Part shown: positions 14,535 through 22,033 of the stretch, one piece after another
How positions within the stretch are numbered: the stretch's first letter is position 1
Layout of the letters: each line of letters begins with the position of its first letter
Assembly (NCBI GenBank): GCA_011682695.1
Contig: JAACED010000021.1
Span: 1-34,349, forward strand
Reading direction: 5' to 3'
Source: Gammaproteobacteria bacterium
Lineage (GTDB): Bacteria; Actinomycetota; Acidimicrobiia; Spongiisociales; UBA4744
Length of the DNA stretch: 34,349 nt
Translations under genes and position numbers: made by a program
Notes under the pieces: model-generated
What the model saw: the letters and a program-made list of their open reading frames with translations, nothing else
The model's database searches: none
Told to the model about the DNA's origin: nothing

Positions 14535-15311
14535 TTACTCCGCGGTCACGTAGGCGGCGGAGAGTCCCCCGTCGACCATGAACTCGGTTCCTGTCACATA
14601 TGACGAGTCGTCGGAGGCGAGGAACAGAGCCGCCTTCGCCATCTCTTCGGCTTCTCCGAACCGTCCCATCGGCAGATGCACGAGACGCCGCTGCTTCTTC
14701 TCGGGCGTATCGAGGAACTTCATCAGCAGTTCGGTATGCAGCGGCCCCGGGCAGAGTGCATTGACCCTGATGTTCTCCTTCGCATGCACGATCGCCAGCT
14801 CGCGGGTCATCGCAAGGACCGCCCCTTTCGACGCCGTGTACGCGATCTGCGGAGTGGCGGCACCCATGACGGCCACGAACGAGGCGGTGTTGATGACGGA
14901 TCCACCGCCGGCACGACGCAACGCGGGGATCCCGTACTTGCAGCCGAGGAAGACACCCTTGGCGTTCACATCCATCGTCAGATCCCACACGGCCTCGTCG
15001 GTGCCGACTGCATCGTCGTCGGCCGAATGCATGATGCCGGCATTGAGAAAGAGCACATCGAGTCGCCCGAACGCCTCCTCGGCGGCCGTTACCATCGTCT
15101 CGTTGTCAGCCGATCTCGAGACGTCGGCGCGAATCGCCACCGCCCTGCCGCCTGTTTCCTCGATCTTGGCGACCGTCGCCGTCACCGCATCGAAATGGAT
15201 GTCGACCGCCGCGACCGCCGCCCCCTCTGCGGAGAACAGCAGGGCGGTTTCGCGACCGATGCCGCTCCCCGCTCCGGTGATCAACGCGGTCTTCCCATCG
15301 AGTCTGTTCAT
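14535..15311 (-). CDS. short-chain dehydrogenase/reductase
   Basis: A classical SDR of 258 residues. The nucleotide-binding motif TGAGSGIG is at 12-19, NAG at 90-92, the catalytic Ser at about 144, and Tyr158 and Lys162 in YTASKGA. The C terminus YVTGTEFMVDGG is typical. Asp37 after the second beta strand (AAVDIH) suggests NAD(H) rather than NADP(H). The ATG at 15311 follows GAGGAG. It is placed between the gamma-glutamyl ligase and the aldehyde dehydrogenase, so it may oxidise a gamma-glutamylated alcohol to the aldehyde (inference); the flavin oxidase PuuB of the putrescine route is not in this cluster. Confidence 0.9.
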   Translation of the reverse strand: MNRLDGKTALITGAGSGIGRETALLFSAEGAAVAAVDIHFDAVTATVAKIEETGGRAVAIRADVSRSADNETMVTAAEEAFGRLDVLFLNAGIMHSADDDAVGTDEAVWDLTMDVNAKGVFLGCKYGIPALRRAGGGSVINTASFVAVMGAATPQIAYTASKGAVLAMTRELAIVHAKENIRVNALCPGPLHTELLMKFLDTPEKKQRRLVHLPMGRFGEAEEMAKAALFLASDDSSYVTGTEFMVDGGLSAAYVTAE

Positions 15312-15319
15312 GGTTCTCC

Positions 15320-16693
15320 TCAGATACGTTCGAAGTAGCGCCACTTCTCCCAGTCGGTCACGGCGTTGTCGTAGGCATCCTGTTCGGTCCGGAAGAAGTG
15401 CAGATAGTGCTCGTGTACGCCAGGACCGAACGCTTTCCGCATGAAAGCGCTACCTTCGAAACTGTCGGTCGCATCGCGCAGCGTGCGGGCAACACGAGGC
15501 AGCTCTCGCGCTGCGTACACATTGCCTTCGAAAATCTCCGGCGGCTCGATCCGGTTGGCGATGCCGTCGAGTCCCGAGGCCAGGACGGCCGCATAGACGA
15601 GGTACGGGTTTGCGTCCGCCCCGGGAATCCGGCATTCGATGCGCAGACTCTCATCGCGCCCCACGACCCGGAACCCTGCGGTGCGGTTGTCGTAGCTCCA
15701 GGCGATCCGGGTCGGCGCCCAGGACTTGTCCTGATAGCGCTTGTAAGAGTTGATCGTCGGTGCATAGGCGACCATCGCCTCGGAAACGTGGGTCATCCAC
15801 CCTCCAAGGAACCACCGGAACTCGTCGGAGCCCGAGACCGGACCCATCTGCGCGTCGCCGGGGAAGACGTTGGCGCCGTCCCGCCACAAACTCGCGTGCA
15901 CGTGGCAGCTCGATCCTGCTTCGGCGGTGTCGGGTTTGGCCATGAAGGTGACGCTGACACCCTTCTGCTCGGCGATGTCCTTCATCGCCAGTTTCATGAT
16001 CGTGTGCCGATCTGCCATCTCGAGAATGTCCGCGTAGCGGACGTTCATCTCGTGCTGCCCTCGTCCCCATTCGCCCTTGGAGTTCTCGACAGGGATCCCG
16101 GACCGGCTCAGGTGACGACGAACCGCGCCGTTGTAGTGCTCTTCACGGGCGCCTTGAAACAGGTGATAGTCCTCGATGTACCAGCCGACGGGGGTGAGAT
16201 TCTCGTAGCGATGCTCGGCACCTTCGCGGTAACTCGTCTCGTACAGGAAGTACTCGAGTTCCGAAGCCGCCTTGGCCGTGTACCCGAGTTCCGCGGCTCG
16301 ATCGATCTGGTGTCGCAGCATGGAGCGGGGCGCAACGGGAACCAGTCCGCCGGTCGTGGTGTCCTCGAGGTCACACAGAACGATCGCGGTGCCGGGAAGC
16401 CAGTCGGCTACGCGAAGGGTCGATAGATCCGGCACCATGTGGAAGTCGCCATAGCCGAACTCCCAGTTCGCGTAGCGATACCCGGGGACCGGTTCCATCT
16501 CCATATCGACGGTCAGCAGGTAGTTGCAGGCATGCGTGCCGTGCTCATACACCTCGTCGACGAAGAACCGACCGTCGACACGCTTGCCGTGCACCCTTCC
16601 GTAGTGGTCGGTGAACGCGACGATGACGGTGTCGATCTCGTCGGCTTCCACCCTGGCTCGAAGGCCGTCCATGCCGAGCATGCCCCGTTCCAT
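15320..16693 (-). CDS. glutamine synthetase-like gamma-glutamyl-amine ligase (PuuA/GlnA3/4 type)
   Basis: A 457-residue type I glutamine synthetase-fold enzyme. The N-terminal beta-grasp part has VIVAFTDHYGRVHGKRVDGRFF. The catalytic domain has ASELEYFLYET (metal ligands), EWGRGQHEMNVRYAD, GSSCHVHASLW, NSYKRYQ, NRTAGFRVVG and RIECRIPGADANPYL. The adenylylation Tyr loop of true GlnA is not evident. This subgroup joins glutamate to an amine with ATP (putrescine, ethanolamine, isopropylamine and others in characterised relatives), rather than assimilating ammonia. ATG at 16693 has GAGAGGAC about 8 nt upstream. It is the first gene of a unit with SDR, ALDH and amidotransferase, with 9 bp or less between genes. 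Confidence 0.88.
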   Translation of the reverse strand: MERGMLGMDGLRARVEADEIDTVIVAFTDHYGRVHGKRVDGRFFVDEVYEHGTHACNYLLTVDMEMEPVPGYRYANWEFGYGDFHMVPDLSTLRVADWLPGTAIVLCDLEDTTTGGLVPVAPRSMLRHQIDRAAELGYTAKAASELEYFLYETSYREGAEHRYENLTPVGWYIEDYHLFQGAREEHYNGAVRRHLSRSGIPVENSKGEWGRGQHEMNVRYADILEMADRHTIMKLAMKDIAEQKGVSVTFMAKPDTAEAGSSCHVHASLWRDGANVFPGDAQMGPVSGSDEFRWFLGGWMTHVSEAMVAYAPTINSYKRYQDKSWAPTRIAWSYDNRTAGFRVVGRDESLRIECRIPGADANPYLVYAAVLASGLDGIANRIEPPEIFEGNVYAARELPRVARTLRDATDSFEGSAFMRKAFGPGVHEHYLHFFRTEQDAYDNAVTDWEKWRYFERI

Positions 16694-16785
16694 CCGGTGT
16701 CCTCTCGTCGCCGTCACCCGTCGGTGAATCCTAGACGTCGGGGCACATCGCCGATTCTCCGAGTCCGCAACGGCTGCCGGGCATC

Positions 16786-16791
16786 TATGGT
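16786..16791 (+). promoter_or_regulatory. -10 box of a probable leaderless promoter
   Basis: TATGGT ends 9 nt before the ATG at 16801; a transcript would start at or within a few bases of the start codon. No convincing -35 hexamer is seen. Confidence 0.45.
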
Positions 16792-16800
16792 TGACTGTGC

Positions 16801-18183
16801 ATGGACACGAGAGTCGTCGCCAGACCGGCCCGTACAGCCACCGTCGTCGTGTTGATGGCTGTCGCATTCGACGTGCTCGTGTTCCAGCACCCGCTGGGCA
16901 TCGGGCTGGGGCTGGCCGGTTCACTGTTCGCAGCGGTTGTGTGGTTCGGAGAACGCACCCTCTACATCCGGCCCACGTCGATGGCAAGGATCCTTGCGCT
17001 CGTCCTTGCAGCCGTCGCCTGGATCCCGACGTTCAGGGCTGCACCCACGCTCACTGCTCTCGCCGTCATCGCCATCGTCGGCCTCGGCATGGTGTGCATC
17101 CGCGTGCTGGCACATGATGACCTTCGTGAGTGGACAGTCGGACGGTACGCGGGCGCGCTCGGCACGGCGACACTCGCTGCGGTCGTCGAGACCTTCGACT
17201 TCATGACCGAGGACGTCAGCTTCGGCCACACCGGCAACCGGGTCGGACGAATCCTCATCGGACTGCTCGTCGTGCTGCCGGTGCTCATCGTGTTCACCGC
17301 CCTCTTCGCCGGCGCGGACGCCGTCTTCTCCCGCCTGCTCGACGATATCGTCAACATCGACGTGGGACGCTTCGTGACCCACGTGCTGACGGTTGCAGCC
17401 CTCACCTGGGCAGGGATCGGCATGCTCCGGCATGCGCTGCGGGCGGAGACGACAGCTCCCCGATCGAACCCTCGGCCGCGCCTGGTGGTTGAAGCGACCG
17501 CCGGCCTCGTCGCCGTCGCAGCGTTGTTCGCCGTATTCGTGGTGATCCAGTTCGCCTACCTGTTCGGTGGGCTCGATACGAACACCGGCTTGACCTACGC
17601 GGAGTATGCACGGCGGGGGTTCTTCGAACTCGTGACCGTCGGTGCGCTCGTCGTGCTTCTCGCGCTCGCCGTCGACCGCCTCGTCCAGGGCGTCGAACGC
17701 TCTCGAATCGTGGATGGCCTTCTCACCCTGCTCGTCGCCGAGACGCTCCTCGTGCTCGCCAGCGCAGTTGTCCGCCTCCGGTTGTATGTGGACGCGTACG
17801 GCCTGACCGACGCCCGCTTCTACGCAGCAGTGTTCCTGCTGTGGGCCGGGTTGGTGCTCGTGCTCGTTGCGGTGATGCTGCTGCGCGGGCGACGCTCAGC
17901 GTTCGCGCTGGCTGCGTTCGCGACGGGGATCGTGCTGCTCATCGGGACCGCCGCCGTGAATCCCGATGGGGTCATCGCCCGCACCAACCTGACAAAGGAT
18001 CCGGTGGATGTCGGCTACCTCTCCTCACTGAGCGCGGACGCGGTGCCATCACTCATCGGCCATATCGACCCGTGGACCCTCTGCGAGATGGTGGAGGCGC
18101 CCGGTGACTGGCGCAGCTTCACGTTTGCGGAAGCCAGAGGGCGCCGGGCACTCGACAACGCAGGCATATCCTGCGAGTCGTGA
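16801..18183 (+). CDS. DUF4153/DUF4173-type polytopic membrane protein
   Basis: A 460-residue protein with about eleven hydrophobic segments. Motifs of the DUF4153/DUF4173 group are in the second half: YAEYARRGFFELVTVGALVV, then DARFYAAVFLLWAGLVLVLV, then AAVNPDGVIARTNL and DVGYLSSLSADAVPSL near the end, followed by a short soluble tail. Function is unknown; family members are often encoded near two-component or stress genes. TATGGT (16786-16791) sits 9 nt before the ATG and no ribosome-binding site is present, so the gene is probably leaderless. It diverges from the glutamine-synthetase-like gene across about 107 bp. Confidence 0.82.
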   Translation: MDTRVVARPARTATVVVLMAVAFDVLVFQHPLGIGLGLAGSLFAAVVWFGERTLYIRPTSMARILALVLAAVAWIPTFRAAPTLTALAVIAIVGLGMVCIRVLAHDDLREWTVGRYAGALGTATLAAVVETFDFMTEDVSFGHTGNRVGRILIGLLVVLPVLIVFTALFAGADAVFSRLLDDIVNIDVGRFVTHVLTVAALTWAGIGMLRHALRAETTAPRSNPRPRLVVEATAGLVAVAALFAVFVVIQFAYLFGGLDTNTGLTYAEYARRGFFELVTVGALVVLLALAVDRLVQGVERSRIVDGLLTLLVAETLLVLASAVVRLRLYVDAYGLTDARFYAAVFLLWAGLVLVLVAVMLLRGRRSAFALAAFATGIVLLIGTAAVNPDGVIARTNLTKDPVDVGYLSSLSADAVPSLIGHIDPWTLCEMVEAPGDWRSFTFAEARGRRALDNAGISCES

Positions 18184-18219
18184 TGGGCGAAGCCACGAGA
18201 CCGGCGAGCGAAGCCGCTC

Positions 18220-19362
18220 TCAGTATCTGAGCACAGCGGCAACCACCCCGCCGCCCGGGATCTGGGAGGGTGGCTCCAGGTAGACCGATCCTCGGTGCCT
18301 CCACGTCTCCGCGACAGCGAGGTCGAGCAGATCGCGATCTCCGGGCTTTCGTTCAGCGTGCCGTTCCACGGGTGTCGAAGGTCCCGCCACTCCCCACTCA
18401 ATCGTGTCTTCTGCAACGAACAGGGTCGCCACCCGCCCCGCAAAGGCAGCGGGCAGGACGCCCTCGGTGGTCGTTTCGGTCGGATGGGCGCCGGTCGCGA
18501 ACGACGCCGCGGCTGCATCCCGTTCCTTTCGAAAGAACGGTTCGGCGATCTCCCAGGCCCGTTGGTGAAGTTCCGCCTCAGTGAGTTCCTCGGGGTTTCC
18601 GGTGATCTCGCCATCGGGGATGATGGAATGCTCACTGATACGGCGATAGATCGGAAGCAGGTACTCGACACCGGCCAGCACGAGTGGAGCGTCAGCTTCG
18701 ATGATCTGACCGATCCCTTTGTCAACCGCCCGGAAGAACCGCTCGAGTCGCTTGCGTGACGTCTCTTTCCCCATCCCATGACCGTGAAATGTGGCCGTCA
18801 GCCTTCCTTCGCCTTGTCTCGCCGACTGATGGAATTGCAGCTGCCGTTCAGGGTCCTCGAACCAGAGCGCTTCGGCCAGACTCTCTGGAACATCACCGCT
18901 GATGTCGACCTCACTCACCCGGTATCTCGTTGCCCGCAGCAGCCGCACGCGCTGTTGGCTGAGCCCCAGCACATGGAAGCGTTCACCCCGGCTCATCACG
19001 CGCAGCAGCGGCTTGACATGGAACGTCTCACCTACCACGACCAGTTCTCTGAACGCCGCGGGGAGTCGGTATGAGTCGAACCGATCCGGCGCGAGGAACA
19101 GGGCCAATCCGTCTTCCTGGTACTGCCAGAAGCTGGGCTGATCACACAGCTCGAAAGCGGGGCGAAGCAGCGCTTCCGCCTCCCGTACCCGCTCGCCGCT
19201 GTTCACGAGCCTCCGACGAGCCGCTTGGAGCAGGTTCTTGAGGCGGATCGGATCTTGCTGAATCTCCGGACCGACACGATGTGTAGGCATGTAGATCGAC
19301 ACCGCGGGTGATGCATCCGAATCGATCAGAGCGTCGAACATATCCCTGGTGATGATGTCCAC
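18220..19362 (-). CDS. baeRF family 3 protein
   Basis: A 380-residue soluble protein of the bacterial archaeo-eukaryotic release factor family, type 3. The N-terminal signature is SIYMPTHRVGPEIQQDPIRLKN-like (about residues 20-40), followed by ARRRLVNSGERVREAEALL and the FALFLAPDRF-like strand; the middle has VLGLSQQRVRLLRA. The C-terminal part has VATLFVAEDTIEWGV and LDLAVAETWRHRGSVYLEPP, as in release-factor-like domains 2 and 3. The family is thought to act on ribosomes under stress; no function is established. The GTG start at 19362 is preferred because AGGAGG lies 6 nt before it; the upstream ATG at 19416 has no such site. Confidence 0.8.
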   Translation of the reverse strand: MDIITRDMFDALIDSDASPAVSIYMPTHRVGPEIQQDPIRLKNLLQAARRRLVNSGERVREAEALLRPAFELCDQPSFWQYQEDGLALFLAPDRFDSYRLPAAFRELVVVGETFHVKPLLRVMSRGERFHVLGLSQQRVRLLRATRYRVSEVDISGDVPESLAEALWFEDPERQLQFHQSARQGEGRLTATFHGHGMGKETSRKRLERFFRAVDKGIGQIIEADAPLVLAGVEYLLPIYRRISEHSIIPDGEITGNPEELTEAELHQRAWEIAEPFFRKERDAAAASFATGAHPTETTTEGVLPAAFAGRVATLFVAEDTIEWGVAGPSTPVERHAERKPGDRDLLDLAVAETWRHRGSVYLEPPSQIPGGGVVAAVLRY

Positions 19363-19694
19363 TGAAAGCCTCCTGTCTTTGGCACGCCTTGTCTCCGACC
19401 GGGCGCTCGGCGACACTTTGGCGGGCCGCCTCCTCCTGCGACCGGAACCCCTTCCTCACCCAACGCGAGCGAATCCGCAGTCACACCCCGCACTCACCTT
19501 CCCTCTGATCACATCTGACTTCGCCTCCCAAGCGTACAGCTACCTGTCGAACAGTGGACTCGCCCATCAGACGCAGACATGGACTTCCCCACGGTCTGCC
19601 GAAGCCCCCAGAGCACCCTTGGCCGACGATCAGGAATGTCATTGGTGGTCACACAGGACCCGCCTCGACACCGGATGAGCGTCACAACAACTGC
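19363..19694. other. intergenic region, nothing recognised
   Basis: This stretch lies between the baeRF start and the aromatic-operon promoter, two divergent units. Small open frames here have no family similarity or ribosome-binding site. The promoter of the baeRF gene must lie in it, but I see no clear hexamers. Confidence 0.6.
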
Positions 19695-19723
19695 TTGGCA
19701 GTCCCCTGCGAGGGAGCTATGCT
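19695..19723 (+). promoter_or_regulatory. promoter of the aromatic amino acid operon
   Basis: TTGGCA (19695-19700) and TATGCT (19718-19723) are separated by exactly 17 nt, a near-consensus housekeeping promoter. The -10 box ends 9 nt before the leader peptide ATG at 19733, so transcription should begin at or just before the start codon. Confidence 0.8.
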
Positions 19724-19732
19724 CCTCGCCAG

Positions 19733-19804
19733 ATGAGAGCTGCCTACGTCTTTACGTTCTTTTACGCCGGGCCCGAGGCCCGGGTGAAGGGAACGCGCCG
19801 GTAG
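19733..19804 (+). CDS. aromatic operon leader peptide (Phe/Tyr-rich), leaderless
   Basis: A 23-codon open frame that begins MRAAYVFTFFYAG and ends VKGTRR. Three Phe and two Tyr codons fall within seven successive codons (19745-19765: Tyr-Val-Phe-Thr-Phe-Phe-Tyr), an extreme density. There is no Trp codon. The peptide ends in a TAG at 19802, 25 nt before the terminator stem. No ribosome-binding site precedes it, and the promoter -10 box is 9 nt away, so translation would start on a leaderless mRNA. Its role is to sense charged tRNA-Phe and tRNA-Tyr: stalling at this cluster would cover the first arm of the downstream hairpin. The genes that follow make exactly these two amino acids. Confidence 0.88.
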   Translation: MRAAYVFTFFYAGPEARVKGTRR

Positions 19805-19835
19805 GCAGGCACACGACACAACCCCTTCAACCCGG
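19767..19835 (+). promoter_or_regulatory. attenuator: pause hairpin and competing antiterminator
   Basis: Two mutually exclusive RNA helices. (1) CCGGGCC at 19767-19773 pairs with GGCCCGG at 19777-19783, a 7-bp stem with a CGA loop. (2) CCGGGTGAAGGG at 19780-19791 pairs with CCCTTCAACCCGG at 19823-19835: 12 bp with one bulged A (19829). Helix 2 takes up the left arm of the terminator. A ribosome stalled at the Tyr/Phe codons covers arm 1 and lets helix 2 form; a ribosome reaching the stop codon at 19802 covers 19780-19791 and frees the terminator. Confidence 0.82.
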
Positions 19836-19856
19836 AGCCGGTGGCTCCGGGTTTTT
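19829..19856 (+). terminator. intrinsic terminator of the attenuator
   Basis: ACCCGGAGCC (19830-19839) and GGCTCCGGGT (19843-19852) form a perfect 10-bp stem with a GGT loop, extendable by one A-T pair, followed directly by a run of five T (19852-19856). It lies 40 nt before the ATG of the first structural gene. Confidence 0.9.
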
Positions 19857-19896
19857 CGTTCCCGGAGTCCTGGTCCCAAGAGAGGATTCGGACACC

Positions 19897-20991
19897 ATGA
19901 GCAGCCAGCCAGCATTGAAGAGCCACCGCAGTGAGGGCTCGACCACAACCGTGGTTCGGGTCGGCCCGGTGCAGTTTGGCGGTGGCTCCTACCCGGTGAT
20001 CGCCGGTCCCTGCGCTATCGAAAGCGACGCGCAGATGATGCGAACTGCCGAGATCGTCTCCCGCAACGGCGCTTCGATGCTGCGCGGTGGCGCCTACAAG
20101 CCGAGGACCTCCCCGTACTCGTTCCAGGGTCTCGGCCCGGAAGGCCTCCGCATCCTCCAGAAGACCGGACAGGCAACGGGCCTGCCGACGATCAGCGAGG
20201 TGATGGAGCCGGGCGACGTCGACCTCGTGGCGAGCCACGTCGACATGCTCCAAGTCGGCTCCCGCAACATGCAGAACTTCCCTCTGTTGTGCGCGGTTGC
20301 ACGATCGGGCAAGCCGGTGCTCCTCAAGCGTGGTCTGGCCGCCACGGTCGATGAGTGGCTGCTCGCCGCCGAGTACATCCTGGACGGCGGCAACACCCAG
20401 GTCGTGCTGTGCGAACGCGGTATCCGGACGTTTGAGACGAGAACCCGCAACACCCTCGACATCGGGGCGGTCCCCGTCGTGAAGGCGCTCAGTCACCTGC
20501 CGGTGATCATCGATCCGAGCCACGCATCGGGCCGCAGAGACCTGATCGTTCCGTTCGCGCTCGCCGGGCGCGCAGTCGGAGCCGACGGGATCATGGTCGA
20601 AGTACATGACGAGCCGGACCGGGCGCTCTCCGACGGTCCACAGCAGCTCGACGCCGCCGGCTTCGACCGGCTCATGGAGGCCCTCGGCATTGTTGCGGTT
20701 CGCGAAGACATCGATCGGATCGACCGCCAGATCCTCCGCCTCCTCGCCCAAAGACTCTCACATTCGGTCGAGATCGGTCAGGCGAAGACGGCGCGCGGCC
20801 TCCCACTGCACAGTCCCGGCCGCGAGGCCGAGATCCTCGCCGGCCTGACGGCGGAGGCGGAAGGCTCCGGACTCGACCCCCTGGTGGTGCGGGCACTCTT
20901 CGAAACCATTCTGCATCAATCGCGCAGAGCGCAACGTCGTGCCCTCTCACCGCTCGCGGCAGCGGCCGGCGGGAGCCGGGCCGGTGCGTGA
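19897..20991 (+). CDS. aroF: DAHP synthase (type I beta) fused to chorismate mutase (AroQ)
   Basis: A 364-residue bifunctional enzyme. Residues 20-262 are 3-deoxy-D-arabino-heptulosonate-7-phosphate synthase, which joins PEP and erythrose 4-phosphate: VIAGPCAIES (34-43), YKPRTSPYSFQG (67-78), LKRGL (143-147), LCERG (171-175) and IIDPSHASG (204-212) hold the metal and substrate residues. Residues 268-345 are an AroQ chorismate mutase: REDIDRIDRQILRLLAQR, a central GQAKTARGLPLHSPGREAEIL and a last helix FETILHQSRRAQ. The mutase is at the C terminus, the reverse of the Bacillus fusion. AGAGGA precedes the ATG at 19897; the longer open frame would run through the attenuator. It controls entry to the pathway, and the mutase part channels chorismate to prephenate. 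tyrA follows with an 8-bp overlap. The gene name is by function only. Confidence 0.93.
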   Translation: MSSQPALKSHRSEGSTTTVVRVGPVQFGGGSYPVIAGPCAIESDAQMMRTAEIVSRNGASMLRGGAYKPRTSPYSFQGLGPEGLRILQKTGQATGLPTISEVMEPGDVDLVASHVDMLQVGSRNMQNFPLLCAVARSGKPVLLKRGLAATVDEWLLAAEYILDGGNTQVVLCERGIRTFETRTRNTLDIGAVPVVKALSHLPVIIDPSHASGRRDLIVPFALAGRAVGADGIMVEVHDEPDRALSDGPQQLDAAGFDRLMEALGIVAVREDIDRIDRQILRLLAQRLSHSVEIGQAKTARGLPLHSPGREAEILAGLTAEAEGSGLDPLVVRALFETILHQSRRAQRRALSPLAAAAGGSRAGA

Positions 20992-22033
20992 GGGCACCGC
21001 CGGGATTCTCGGCACCGGACTGATCGGAGCGTCAATCGGCCTCGGGTTGACCGCGGCAGGATGGAACGTGGTCGGATGGGATCCGAACCCTGCGTCGCTG
21101 CACGCGGCGCACGAGCGCGGCGCGGTGGCCCGGATGGCCGCCTCCGAAACCGATCTCGTCTCCGAAGATCTGGATCTACTCGTCCTGGCCGGTCCGCCGA
21201 AGGCGGTCCCCGTGACACTTCGGAGCCTCTCGACCGATGTACTGGTGACCGACGTCACCGGTGTCAAGATCCCTGTGATCACCGCCGGCGCCCACCTCCC
21301 CCACTTCGTGCCCGGCCATCCGATGGCGGGACGGGAGCTGAGCGGCCCGGACGCCGCAACGCCCGTGTTGTTCCGTGGAGCGACTTGGATCCTCATCACG
21401 GACGGGGCCGATCCTGACGATATGGAACGGGTCGAGGAGATCGTGCGACACCTCGGCGCCAATCCGGTGCGAATGTCCGCAGGCGAGCACGATCGGGCAA
21501 TCGCCGTCGTGAGCCACCTGCCGCAGCTCCTTGCTTCGACGCTGATCGCGGAGGCCGCGGCGGAGATTGGAGACCTTTCCCTCGTCGGTGGCGGCTTTCG
21601 CGATCTCACGCGAGTGGCCGCGTCCGATGCGGCCCTGTGGTCCGAGCTGCTGGCTGCCAACCGACAGCTGGCGATCGAGACGATCGAACGGTTCGGTCGC
21701 AGACTGCAGCGGTGGGCGGATCTCCTCGAAACCGAGTCACACCGGGAGGTCACCGCAGCCCTGACCGAGGCGGGCCGCCTCCAAGAAGACCTCCACGCTG
21801 CGGTGAGCACGGTCGAGGTCTCGTTGCTGGACCGACCGGGCGAACTCGCCGCTGTCGGCCGGGCGCTGGAGCACAGCCGAGTGGATGTACGCGACATGCA
21901 GCTTCGTCACGCACCCCATGGTGGCGGCGGCCTGCTGAAGGTGTTCGTGCGGAACGGCGACATTCCGGCTCTGTGCCGGGCGTTGAATGCCGAAACGTTG
22001 ACCGTGGCACGAATCAGAGGTAACGGACAATGA
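20984..22033 (+). CDS. tyrA: prephenate dehydrogenase with C-terminal ACT domain
   Basis: A 349-residue enzyme that converts prephenate to 4-hydroxyphenylpyruvate with NAD+, the Tyr branch. The Rossmann motif GILGTGLIGASIGLGL is at about residues 6-21, with Asp following the second strand (GWDPNP), consistent with NAD. Substrate-domain features are TDVTGVK, PHFVPGHPMAGRELSG (active-site His) and SAGEHDRAIAVVSHLPQ. The last 75 residues form an ACT domain (VEVSLLDRPGELAAVGRALE), a likely Tyr-binding site. The GTG at 20984 has GGGAG 8 nt upstream, overlaps the aroF stop by 8 bp, and places the Rossmann motif correctly. The stop overlaps the pheA start as ATGA. Confidence 0.93.
   Translation: MREGTAGILGTGLIGASIGLGLTAAGWNVVGWDPNPASLHAAHERGAVARMAASETDLVSEDLDLLVLAGPPKAVPVTLRSLSTDVLVTDVTGVKIPVITAGAHLPHFVPGHPMAGRELSGPDAATPVLFRGATWILITDGADPDDMERVEEIVRHLGANPVRMSAGEHDRAIAVVSHLPQLLASTLIAEAAAEIGDLSLVGGGFRDLTRVAASDAALWSELLAANRQLAIETIERFGRRLQRWADLLETESHREVTAALTEAGRLQEDLHAAVSTVEVSLLDRPGELAAVGRALEHSRVDVRDMQLRHAPHGGGGLLKVFVRNGDIPALCRALNAETLTVARIRGNGQ

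Noticed and set aside
13140-14603. Plus-strand frame of 487 codons opposite the aldehyde dehydrogenase
   Set aside because: Shadow frame; Arg/His-rich translation without any recognisable domain.
19708-19729. Hairpin GGAGC-tat-GCTCC just before the leader peptide as part of the attenuator
   Set aside because: It overlaps the -10 box and lies upstream of the likely transcript start, so it would not be in the RNA.
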